The notes under the pieces are model-generated. The model saw only the letters and a program-made list of their open reading frames with translations, searched no databases and was not told where the DNA came from. A stretch of DNA of 64,000 bases from ZC4RG20 sp963782445 (GTDB lineage: Bacteria; Pseudomonadota; Gammaproteobacteria; Steroidobacterales; Rariloculaceae), in the NCBI GenBank assembly GCA_963782445.1, contig CAWAJM010000001.1, positions 3,534,001 to 3,598,000 on the forward strand, written 5' to 3'. Below, one piece after another: positions 9,789 through 19,736 of this stretch. Every line of letters begins with the position of its first letter. Within the stretch, counting starts at the first letter, position 1. The position numbers were made by a program, and so were the translations under genes.

Positions 9789-10337
9789 ATGAAAACTATC
9801 CCGGTATTTCCGGTAGCGGCCACCGCCGCGGCCGCCGCATCATGCCTGTCGCTGTCCGTCCTCGCCCACGCCGAGCCTCCCGCGCTGGCCGTGAAGATGG
9901 GCCAATGGCAGATCACGACCACAACGAAAATGAGCGGCCAGCCGCCGAGCTTCGACACGAGCAAGCTTCCGCCCGAGCAGAAAGCCCGCGTCGAGACCAT
10001 GATGAAGGCACTCATGGCGGAACACACGCGCACGGGCCACACCTGCGTCTCGAAAGACACCCTCCAGCAGGCGAACTTCCTCCTCGACGATCAGGACAAG
10101 GAAGACGGCAGCGCCTGCAAGCGAACCTTGCAGACAAATACGAAAAAGGAACTCGACTCGAAGGTCGAGTGCACGGGAGAAAGCGCTCGATCCGCCGAGC
10201 TGCACATCGAGGCGAGCTCCCCGACGAGCATCAAAGGCTCGATGCGCATGTCGCAGAGCCGCGCCGGCCACACGATGACCATGAACGCGACGTTCACGGG
10301 GAAGTGGGTCGCGGCGCAGTGCAAGAGCTCCGACTGA
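9789..10337 (+). CDS. DUF3617 family secreted protein
   Basis: 182 residues with a signal peptide (MKTIPVFPVAATAAAAASCL, cut near AHA-EP). The mature part matches the DUF3617 pattern: an early GQWQITTTTKMSG, a CVSKD cysteine segment, then a second Cys pair region (SACKRT, KVECTG) and a C-terminal beta-rich stretch ending in KWVAAQCKSSD. Family members are periplasmic and of unknown function. The upstream in-frame ATG at 9744 would precede the signal peptide and is less likely. Confidence 0.85.
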   Translation: MKTIPVFPVAATAAAAASCLSLSVLAHAEPPALAVKMGQWQITTTTKMSGQPPSFDTSKLPPEQKARVETMMKALMAEHTRTGHTCVSKDTLQQANFLLDDQDKEDGSACKRTLQTNTKKELDSKVECTGESARSAELHIEASSPTSIKGSMRMSQSRAGHTMTMNATFTGKWVAAQCKSSD

Positions 10338-10403
10338 GACGCCGGCGCAGACGGGCGGCTCCCGTTCGCGAGTGACGCCGGCGCCAACCGGCACCCCCTA
10401 TAT

Positions 10404-10596
10404 CCGGCGGAGGTATCGGCGTCCGCCGCCGACGTTTCCGGCGGAGGTATCGGCATAAGGGCGGTGTCGGGAGCGTGCGCGCCAGGGACGGCGCGCAACG
10501 CAGCCCCCATGGCTGGGTATTCCGGCGGTCCCGACACCGCCCTTATGCCGATACCTCCGCCCCCCGCAGACGGCTCGCCGCCGATACCTCCGCCGG
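10404..10596. repeat. Nested long palindrome between convergent genes
   Basis: A perfect 33-base inverted repeat (10440-10472 against 10529-10561) is flanked by an outer 16-base pair CCGGCGGAGGTATCGG (10404-10419) and its complement (10581-10596). The core word GGCGGAGGTATCGGC therefore occurs four times, two in each orientation. It fills the gap between the DUF3617 gene and the convergent FMN reductase gene. It may act as a bidirectional terminator, but its regular build suggests a mobile or amplified palindromic unit. Confidence 0.8.
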
Positions 10597-10632
10597 CCAC
10601 CGCCGCGTCCCACGCCGATGCCGAAGCCGCCG

Positions 10633-11184
10633 CTACGCCTTCGCGTACGCCCCCACCAGCTTCGCGAAGTTGTCGACGAAAAGCTGCAAAAACTCCCGCG
10701 TCTTCTCGTTCGTCACCGTACCGTCGGCCTCGAACAGGCCGTCCTTGTATTGAATGAACGCATCCGGCGCGCCGAGCAGCGCCGCGACGTGGCCCGAGGC
10801 CATCGTGCGCAGGTTCTGCTGCGCCAAGGCCGTGCTGATCGCGCCGGCCGAGGTGCCGATGATCGCGGCGGGTTTGCCGCTCCAGGAGTCGCGGCCGATG
10901 GGCCGCGTGCCCCAGTCGAAGGCGTTTTTGAGCGCGGCGGGCGCGGAGCGGTTGTGCTCCGGCGTGACGAACAGCACGGCCGCGCAGCGCTCGACCTCCT
11001 CCTTGAAGCGCAGCACTTCGGGCGAAGGCCGGTCCGCGTCGTCCTGGTTCAGGAGCGGCAGATCGTCGATGCGCACGAGCTTGAAGTCGAGCTTGCCTTG
11101 CGCGAGCTTGCCGAGCGCCTTCGCGAGCTTACCGTTGTTCGAGTCCTTGCGAATGCTTCCGACGATGACGGCAACTTGATGCAC
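10633..11184 (-). CDS. NADPH-dependent FMN reductase (ChrR/azoreductase family)
   Basis: Predicted cytosolic flavodoxin-fold oxidoreductase that uses NAD(P)H and FMN to reduce quinones, azo dyes or chromate. 183 residues, typical for the family. The FMN phosphate loop is VGSIRKDSNNGKLA near the N-terminus, followed by the TPEHNRSAPAALKNAFDW segment and KPAAIIGTSAGA. Transcribed leftwards and convergent with the DUF3617 gene. Natural substrate unknown. Confidence 0.92.
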   Translation of the reverse strand: MHQVAVIVGSIRKDSNNGKLAKALGKLAQGKLDFKLVRIDDLPLLNQDDADRPSPEVLRFKEEVERCAAVLFVTPEHNRSAPAALKNAFDWGTRPIGRDSWSGKPAAIIGTSAGAISTALAQQNLRTMASGHVAALLGAPDAFIQYKDGLFEADGTVTNEKTREFLQLFVDNFAKLVGAYAKA

Positions 11185-11503
11185 GGCGTGGCTCCTTTGG
11201 GCGTGAGACGAAGCGCCTATTTATAGCCGTTCCTTTTCTTCGCGGCGACGGTGGTCTAAAATTCCCGCGTTGTCCCCTGCCCCGTCAGAGGGCTCCGAAC
11301 GATTCGGAGCGCTCCGGTTCCATCGTAGTCCGGCCGGAAAGGCATCTCGCCGCGGCATGCAAGCCTTGATGCTGCCGCACGGGCAGCTTGCCGGCCGGCT
11401 CGCACGCGACCGATGCGCGAGCGCGCGCCCTGTGCAGCGGCAAGGCCGAGGCGAACGTTCCGTGCGCCTGCCTTTCGGGGGCCCGTCGGGAGCGTCGAAG
11501 ACC

Positions 11504-13393
11504 TTGGAAAAAACTACCGCCACTGCCGCCGCCGCGCCGGCCGCTCCGCAGGAGCAGGAAGAGCCGCGCGAGCTCAATCTGGTTTACCTGTCCCTCCTGG
11601 CCCTGTTGGTCGGTATCGGCACGGGCTACGGGGCGATCGCGTTCCGCGCGCTGATCGGCCTGATCCACAACATCGCCTTCCTCGGCTTATTCCAGTCGCA
11701 TTACGACGCGAACAACTTCACGCCGCCGAGTCCCTGGGGCGCCCTGATCATCCTCGTGCCCGTCATCGGCGGCCTGCTCGTGACCTGGATGGTCAAGAAC
11801 TTCGCGCCCGAGGCACGCGGCCACGGCGTGCCGGAGGTCATGGACGCCGTCTACTACAAGAGCGGCGCCATCCGGCCCATCGTCGTGGTCATCAAGTCGC
11901 TGGCCTCCGCGCTCTCGATCGGCACCGGCGGGTCGGTCGGCCGCGAGGGCCCCATCGTGCAGATCGGCTCGGCGCTCGCCTCGACGATCGGCGGCTGGCT
12001 GCGGATCGCCCCGTGGCAGCGCATCACGCTCGTCGCCGCCGGCGCGGGCGGCGGCATCGCCGCGACCTTCAACACGCCGCTCGGGGCCGTGCTCTTCTCC
12101 GTCGAGCTCATGATGCCCGAAGTCAGCGTGCGCACGTTCATGCCCGTCGCGATCGCCACGGGCACGGCGACCTTCATCGGCCGCGAGTACTTCGGCTTCC
12201 AGCCCGCGTTCGCGCTGCCGAGCACGCTCCCGGCCTTCGACGTCGTCTCGGCCGGACCGCTCATCGTCTACGGCCTGCTCGGCCTCGTCATCGGCCTCGC
12301 CGCGACGCTCTACATCCGCGCGATCTACTGGGCCGAGGACTTCTTCGAGGGCCACATCGAGAATCAGTACCTGCGGCACACGATCGGCATGGCCTTCCTC
12401 GGCCTGCTCATCTACCTCATGTTCCGCTACTTCGGCCACTACTACGTCGAAGGCGTCGGCTACGGCACGATCCAGGCGATCCTCGACGGCAAGATGGCCA
12501 CGATCTGGCTGCTCGCGCTGCTGTTCGTCACGAAGCTCATGGCCACGTCGCTGACGCTCGGCTCGGGCGGCTCGGGCGGCATCTTCTCGCCGGCGCTGTT
12601 CCTCGGCGCAACGCTCGGCGGCGCCGTCGGGGGCTTCATCCATTTCGTGTTTCCGGCCATGCCCGGCATCTCGATCCCGGGCTTCGCCATGGTCGGCATG
12701 GCCGCGCTCGTCGGCAGCGCCACGGGTGCCGCGATGACGGCGACGATCATGATCTTCGAGATGACGCGCGACTATGCGATCGTCATGCCCATGATCCTGG
12801 CGGTCGCGATCAGTCTCGGCATCCGCCGTGTGCTCTCGCCCGAAAACATCTATACGACCAAGCTCACGCGCCGCGGCCACTACATCCCGCAGTCGCTGCA
12901 CGCGCACATGTTTATCGTGCGTGTCTGCGCCGACGTCATGGACCGCGACATTCCGACGCTGCCGGCCTCGATGACGTTCTCTGATTTCGCGAAGGAATAC
13001 GGCCTCGAGAAGATCCGCCACGTCGTCGTCACCGAAGGCAACCGCATCGCCGGGATCGTCTCCGTCGACACGGCCGTACGCATGCAGACGCTCGAGCCCG
13101 GTACCGTCTACACGCTGGGCCAGCTCGCGCACGGCGAATACATCCTGGCGCGCGAGACGGACGTGATGTTCGACGTCATCAAACGCATGTCGCGGCGGGG
13201 CGCGAGCGCTGTCCTCGTCGTACGCGGCGACCGCCTCGTGCCGCGCGCCGACAGCCCAATAGGGGTGATCACCAAGGAGCAGATTGCCGACTCCGTGGCC
13301 GAAAGCCTCACGTTCCGCACGAAGCCGGGACGCCCGCTGGCCCAGATCCAGGCCGCGGCGAAACAAGGGCAGGTGGCGCAGCAGGAGAAATAG
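11504..13393 (+). CDS. CLC-type chloride channel/antiporter with C-terminal CBS pair
   Basis: Inner-membrane CLC protein. Conserved selectivity segments are visible: GHGVPEV (variant of GSGIP), GGSVGREGPIVQIG, and GSGGSGGIFSPALFLGA. After about 11 hydrophobic segments comes a soluble tail with two CBS-like units (VMDRDIPTLPASM... and ETDVMFDVIKRM...), ending with a Gln/Lys-rich tail. The frame is open from a TTG at 11270, but those 78 residues are arginine-rich and lack family character, so the TTG at 11504 (MEKTTATAAAAP) just before the first conserved helix is my choice; this start is uncertain. GHGVPE in place of GSGIP makes the transported anion and channel/antiporter mode unclear. Confidence 0.9.
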   Translation: MEKTTATAAAAPAAPQEQEEPRELNLVYLSLLALLVGIGTGYGAIAFRALIGLIHNIAFLGLFQSHYDANNFTPPSPWGALIILVPVIGGLLVTWMVKNFAPEARGHGVPEVMDAVYYKSGAIRPIVVVIKSLASALSIGTGGSVGREGPIVQIGSALASTIGGWLRIAPWQRITLVAAGAGGGIAATFNTPLGAVLFSVELMMPEVSVRTFMPVAIATGTATFIGREYFGFQPAFALPSTLPAFDVVSAGPLIVYGLLGLVIGLAATLYIRAIYWAEDFFEGHIENQYLRHTIGMAFLGLLIYLMFRYFGHYYVEGVGYGTIQAILDGKMATIWLLALLFVTKLMATSLTLGSGGSGGIFSPALFLGATLGGAVGGFIHFVFPAMPGISIPGFAMVGMAALVGSATGAAMTATIMIFEMTRDYAIVMPMILAVAISLGIRRVLSPENIYTTKLTRRGHYIPQSLHAHMFIVRVCADVMDRDIPTLPASMTFSDFAKEYGLEKIRHVVVTEGNRIAGIVSVDTAVRMQTLEPGTVYTLGQLAHGEYILARETDVMFDVIKRMSRRGASAVLVVRGDRLVPRADSPIGVITKEQIADSVAESLTFRTKPGRPLAQIQAAAKQGQVAQQEK

Positions 13394-13484
13394 AAAAAGG
13401 GGTCAGAGCCCCTTTTTCGCGGCCGCTGCGTCCTGCTCATCGCGACGGACGCCTATCGCGAAAAAGGGCTCTGACCCATTTTTT
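13394..13484. repeat. Palindromic repeat unit (GGGGTCAGAGCCC family), copy 1
   Basis: Two inverted arms, about 13394-13423 and 13457-13484, each containing AAAAAGGGGTCAGAGCCC(C)TTTTTCG or its complement, separated by a variable 33-base spacer. Each arm is itself a small hairpin (A5G3-4 / C3-4T5 stem), so the unit resembles a paired REP element (BIME) and could terminate transcription in both directions. It sits between the CLC gene and the histidine kinase gene. Confidence 0.85.
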
Positions 13485-13500
13485 CCCCTACACTAGGCCG

Positions 13501-15759
<2,259 letters not shown>

Positions 15760-15768
15760 AGCCGCGGC

Positions 15769-15961
15769 TCAGCGCGCCCGCTCGATGAAGGCACGCGCGA
15801 CGCGCGCTATCTCGGCGAACACGTCCTCGTCGCTCCGCCGCGAGCGCTTGAGCACGCGATAGCCGTGCCTACATGTTGCGGTGGCGCATGCCCGCGCCGG
15901 CGCCGTGGGCGAGCACGAGCGCCGCGATCGGCCGCCGGGGGGACTGCCAGAGGACGTTCAT
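15769..15961 (-). pseudogene. Internally deleted KANSL3/Tex30-like alpha/beta hydrolase remnant
   Basis: Two pieces of one gene are joined. Reading leftwards from ATG 15961 the N-terminal segment MNVLWQSPRRPIAALVLAHG continues AGAGMRHRN, matching the first strand and LAHGAGAGM turn of this hydrolase family, then hits a TAG near 15870. Immediately after, in another frame, comes the family's C-terminal end HGYRVLKRSRRSDEDVF... to the TGA at 15769. Roughly 130 residues containing the nucleophile are missing. The junction is near 15868-15875. I infer an old deletion; it is too short to work. Confidence 0.6.
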
Positions 15962-16066
15962 GGCGGCGCAGCCCCGCCGCGCCCGGCGCTGCGGGCGCGC
16001 GCGCCGCGGCGTAGACTAGCCTCTAACGACAACAACAAGTCCTCTGTCCACCACGAGGAGCGCACC

Positions 16067-16612
16067 ATGATACGTATACGCCCGGAATCCGCTCGCCTTC
16101 TCCGCCGCTTCGCGGCCGCCGCGCTCGCGCTGGCCGCTGCCGGCCCCCTGGCCGCGCAGCAGTCCGCACCGCAGGCGCCGCTGCCCGCGGGCTACATCCG
16201 GCCGGCGCCCGTCCAACCGGGGCATGCCCCGCACATGAAGGTCGAGCAGACGGGCCCGGGCGGGCACATCTTCATGGTGCACTTCGGCCAAGACGACGAG
16301 ATCCTCTCGGGGCTGACCGAGCTCGCCGAGCAGCACCACATCACCTCGGCGTACATCTCGGGGCTCGGCGGCCTCTCGACGGGCCTGCTGGGCTGGGGCG
16401 ATCCGGCCAACGGCGCGTTCAGGAAGATCCCTGTGGACAAAAAGGCCGAGCTCGTCTCGGCCGTCGGCAACATCTCAATGCGCGACGGCAAGCCCTATGT
16501 GCACATCCACGCCGTCGTCGCGTTCTCGGACGGCAGCACGAAGGGCGGGCACATGATCGAAGCCAACGTCGCGCCGATCGCGGAGATTACGGTCGTCGAC
16601 ACGAGCCGGTAA
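16067..16612 (+). CDS. Secreted PPC/DUF296 (PCC) domain protein
   Basis: 181 residues. A signal peptide runs to about residue 33 (PLAAQQ). The rest is one PPC domain: an initial GHIFMVHFGQDDEILSGLTELA strand-helix unit, the ISGLGGLSTGLLGW turn, and the conserved histidine stretch YVHIHAVVAFSDGSTKGGHM. The family is best known from plant AT-hook proteins and cytosolic bacterial proteins that form trimers; here an export signal suggests a periplasmic, possibly metal-binding role. GAGGAG just upstream of ATG 16067 supports the start. Function unknown. Confidence 0.85.
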   Translation: MIRIRPESARLLRRFAAAALALAAAGPLAAQQSAPQAPLPAGYIRPAPVQPGHAPHMKVEQTGPGGHIFMVHFGQDDEILSGLTELAEQHHITSAYISGLGGLSTGLLGWGDPANGAFRKIPVDKKAELVSAVGNISMRDGKPYVHIHAVVAFSDGSTKGGHMIEANVAPIAEITVVDTSR

Positions 16613-16621
16613 GAAAACAAA

Positions 16622-16712
16622 GAAAAAGGGGTCAGAGCCCTTTTTCGCCTGGCGGCGACGCTTCGAACCGGCGCCGACGCGGGAGGCGAAAAGGGCTCTG
16701 ACCCCTTTTTCT
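16622..16712. repeat. Palindromic repeat unit (GGGGTCAGAGCCC family), copy 2
   Basis: Inverted arms at about 16622-16650 and 16684-16712 with a 33-base spacer, the same arm sequence as copy 1. It lies exactly between the convergent PPC gene and prsR, ten bases after one stop and ten before the other, where it would serve as a bidirectional terminator. Confidence 0.87.
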
Positions 16713-16721
16713 TCGTTTTCG

Positions 16722-18062
16722 CTACTGCACCGAATACTTCTGCATGAGGTCATACAGCGTCGGCCGCGTAATGCCGAGCAGCTCGGCCGCGCGCGAGATG
16801 TTGCCCGCCGTGCGTGCCAGCGCGTCGCGGATCGCGCGCGTCTCGGCCTCCTGGCGCACGAGCCGCAGGTTCAGCGAAGGCGCCTCGCCGGCCGGCTTGA
16901 GGCCTAAGTCCTCGGCGGTCACGAGCTTGCCTTCGGCCATGATGACGGACGCCTTGATGCGGTTCTCCATCTCGCGCACGTTGCCGGGCCACGCATAGGT
17001 GTCGATGGCGTCTTGGGCGTCGCCGCTGAAGCCCTTGATGTTCTTGCCCTGCTGCTTCGCGAACTTCGCGAGCAGATGCCGCGCGAGCACGATGCGCCCG
17101 CCGTCGCGCTCGCGTACGGGCGGGATCTCGATCGTGATCTCGCTGATGCGATAGTAGAGGTCCTCGCGAAAGCGCCCGGCGGCCATCTCGTCCGCGAGCT
17201 TCTTGTTCGTCGCGCAGACGACGCGCACGTCCACGGGGATCTCGCTGCGTCCGCCGACGCGCTCGACGACGCGCTCCTGTAGAAAGCGCAGCAGCTTCGC
17301 CTGCAGCGGCAGCGGCATGTCGCCGATCTCATCTAGAAACAACGTGCCGCCGTCGGCCACCTCGACCTTGCCGGGCGTCGTCTTGACGGCGCCGGTGAAC
17401 GCGCCTTTCTCGAAGCCGAACAGCTCCGATTCGAGCAGGGTCTCGGGGATCGCCGCGCAGTTGATCGCAACGAAAGGTTCTTCGGCGCGCGTGCTCAGCG
17501 TGTGGACGGCGCGCGCGAGCACTTCCTTACCCGTGCCGCTCTCGCCGAGCAGCAGCGTCGTGACGCTCGTCGGCGCCACCTTCTCGATGATGCGGCAGAC
17601 CTTCATCATCGCGTCGCTGCCGGCGATGATGCCGTTCAGCATCGCGGCCGTGCTGCCCTGCTGGCTCAGCCGCCGGTTCTCGGCCTCGAGTTCGTGGATG
17701 TGATAGGCGCGCTGGACGATGAGCTGCAGCGTGTCAACGTCGACGGGCTTTTGATAGAAGTCGTAGGCGCCGAGCCCGACGGCCTTGACCGCGTTGCTCT
17801 GGTCGCCGTGGCCGGTGACGACGACGACCTTGGTGAACGGCGCGAGCTGCAGAATCTCCTTGAGCGTCGCGAAGCCCTCCTCGACGCCGTCGTCGTCGGG
17901 CGGCAGACCGAGGTCCTGCAGCACGACGGGCGGCTCGTGCCGGCGCAGCTCGTTGATGGCCGCTACGCGGTTCTCGGCCGGGATGACCTCGTAATCCTCG
18001 AAGCACCACTTGAGCTGGCTTTGAATGCCGGGATCGTCCTCGACGATCAGCAATTTGCGCAT
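16722..18062 (-). CDS. prsR: PEP-CTERM system sigma-54 response regulator PrsR
   Basis: Transcription activator of the exosortase/PEP-CTERM system. From the ATG at 18062 (MRKLLIVEDDPG; an in-frame ATG ten codons earlier is less typical) it has a receiver domain with Asp50 in VVLQDLGLPPD, where Gln replaces the usual hydrophobic residue as in this family. Next is an AAA+ domain with GESGTGKE Walker A, GAFTGA sigma-54 contact loop and GGTLFLDEIGDM Walker B. It ends in a Fis-type helix-turn-helix (GNISRAAELLGITRPTLYDLM). It should respond to the kinase PrsK, which is not in the window, and act at -24/-12 promoters. Two PEP-CTERM genes here carry such promoters. Confidence 0.93.
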   Translation of the reverse strand: MRKLLIVEDDPGIQSQLKWCFEDYEVIPAENRVAAINELRRHEPPVVLQDLGLPPDDDGVEEGFATLKEILQLAPFTKVVVVTGHGDQSNAVKAVGLGAYDFYQKPVDVDTLQLIVQRAYHIHELEAENRRLSQQGSTAAMLNGIIAGSDAMMKVCRIIEKVAPTSVTTLLLGESGTGKEVLARAVHTLSTRAEEPFVAINCAAIPETLLESELFGFEKGAFTGAVKTTPGKVEVADGGTLFLDEIGDMPLPLQAKLLRFLQERVVERVGGRSEIPVDVRVVCATNKKLADEMAAGRFREDLYYRISEITIEIPPVRERDGGRIVLARHLLAKFAKQQGKNIKGFSGDAQDAIDTYAWPGNVREMENRIKASVIMAEGKLVTAEDLGLKPAGEAPSLNLRLVRQEAETRAIRDALARTAGNISRAAELLGITRPTLYDLMQKYSVQ

Positions 18063-18130
18063 GGGTGTACTCACGGTGACCGATGCTGCCATAACTCGTT
18101 AACTTGGAGAATCACTGGCGTCACAAGAAC

Positions 18131-18214
18131 GAAAAAAGGGGTCAGAGCCCTTTTTCCCCAACGCGCGCCGCGCACGCTTCGGCGAGCCGAAAAAGGGCTC
18201 TGACCCCTTTTTTC
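18131..18214. repeat. Palindromic repeat unit (GGGGTCAGAGCCC family), copy 3
   Basis: Inverted arms at about 18131-18155 and 18190-18214 with a 34-base GC-rich spacer. It separates the downstream end of the DegT aminotransferase gene from the prsR promoter region, so it may stop read-through into prsR. Confidence 0.87.
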
Positions 18215-18241
18215 GCCCTTATTTCAGGCCCCTTTGCGTTC

Positions 18242-19402
18242 TCAATAAAACCGCGCGATGCGGTCGACGACATACTCACGCTGCTCGGCCGCGAGCTCGG
18301 CGTAAACCGGCAGCGCCAGCGTCTCGGCCGCCGCGCACGCGGCCACGGGAAAGTCTTCGGGCGCGTGACCGAGCCCCGCGAAACACTGCTGCGCATGCAG
18401 CGGCACCGGGTAGTAGATCTCCGTGCCGATCCCTTCGCTCTGCAGATACGCCCTGAGCTCGTCCCGGCGCGCCGCGCGGATCACATACTGATTGAACACA
18501 TGGCGGTAACCCGGCAGCGCGACGGGCGGCGTCACCGCGCCCTCGAGGCCCGCGGCCGCGAAGAGCTGCGCATAGTGAGCCGCGTTTCGCATGCGCGCTT
18601 CGCTCCACGCATCGAGATGCCCGAGCTTCACGAGCAGCACGGCCGCCTGCAACTCGTCGAGCCTGAAGTTGCCGCCGACGACGGCGTGATAATACTTGGG
18701 CTCGCCGCCGTGCACGCGCAGAATGCGCATCGATGCTGCGAGCGCTTCATCGCTTGTCACGCAGAGCCCGCCGTCGCCGAAGGCACCGAGATTCTTCGTC
18801 GGAAAAAACGAGAAGCAGCCGATCGTCCCGACGCTGCCCGCGCGCCGCCCGTCGGGCAGCGCGGCGCCGATCGCCTGCGCCGCATCCTCGACGACCGCCA
18901 ACCCTGCACGCTCGGCGATCGGCATGAGCCGATCCATCTCCGCCATCTGCCCATAGAGATGCACGGGCACGACCGCCTTCACGCGCGCGCCCGACGCCCG
19001 ATGCACGAGCCCGGCGTCGTCGCGCACGCAGTCCTCGGCCACGAGGCGCTCGAGCGCATCCGGATCGAGATTGAACGTGCGCGCGTCGATGTCGCAGAAG
19101 ATCGGCCGCGCCCCGAGACGCGCGACGACACCCGCCGTCGCGAAGAACGTGAATGTGCTCGTGATGACCGCATCGCCCGCGCCGACGCCGAGCGCCATGA
19201 GCGCGAGCAGCAGCGCATCGGTGCCCGACGAGACGCCGAGACCGAAGCGCGCACCCGAATACTCGGCGATGCGTGCCTCGAGCGCCGCGACGCGCGGACC
19301 CAGCACGAACTGCTGCGCGTCGCAGACCTCGCGAATCGCTTGTTCGATCTCGCGCCTCAAAGGCGCGTACTGGGGCTTCAGGTCGAGTAACGGGACTCGC
19401 AT
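18242..19402 (-). CDS. DegT/DnrJ/EryC1 family sugar aminotransferase
   Basis: PLP enzyme of about 386 residues that aminates a nucleotide-linked keto sugar, usually for surface polysaccharide. The N-terminus MRVPLLDLKPQYAPLRREI is typical, as are the SSGTDALLLALMALGVGAGD cofactor loop, VEDAAQAIGA, the PLP lysine in FSFFPTKNLGAFGDGG and the C-terminal NQYVIRAARRDEL region. The frame extends upstream to 19579, but that part is not family-like, so the ATG at 19402 is chosen. No other sugar genes flank it directly. Confidence 0.93.
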   Translation of the reverse strand: MRVPLLDLKPQYAPLRREIEQAIREVCDAQQFVLGPRVAALEARIAEYSGARFGLGVSSGTDALLLALMALGVGAGDAVITSTFTFFATAGVVARLGARPIFCDIDARTFNLDPDALERLVAEDCVRDDAGLVHRASGARVKAVVPVHLYGQMAEMDRLMPIAERAGLAVVEDAAQAIGAALPDGRRAGSVGTIGCFSFFPTKNLGAFGDGGLCVTSDEALAASMRILRVHGGEPKYYHAVVGGNFRLDELQAAVLLVKLGHLDAWSEARMRNAAHYAQLFAAAGLEGAVTPPVALPGYRHVFNQYVIRAARRDELRAYLQSEGIGTEIYYPVPLHAQQCFAGLGHAPEDFPVAACAAAETLALPVYAELAAEQREYVVDRIARFY

Positions 19403-19736
19403 GGTAAGAGAGGGCGACACTGCCAAATCAACTCCCAGGAAACCTCCGCCGACAGACGGGACTACCCATGGCTTCCGACAGGGATTCGACCTGACAGCGC
19501 GCCCCCAAGACCAACTGTTGGGCGGGCCGGAAACTGTGCGCAGCAGGATACCCGGCCCCGGCCGCTTCGCCAAGACCAAACGTGAATAGCCTTACATCTC
19601 AATAGCTTAAGAGTTCAAGCTCGGATGACCGGAGAGGCCTTGCGCAGGAAGCGACTCTGCTCGCCGCAGCGGTCCTAATGGGTTGTTTTTTCGCGACAAT
19701 TCCCTGGGCCGGAAGTGCCTCGACGGGCGTCCGAAC
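19403..19736. other. Intergenic stretch, nothing recognised
   Basis: 334 bases upstream of the DegT gene and downstream of the TonB-like gene. It is less GC-rich than its surroundings around 19590-19700. I see no credible small gene, tRNA, repeat arm or clear terminator. It presumably contains the DegT promoter. Confidence 0.4.
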
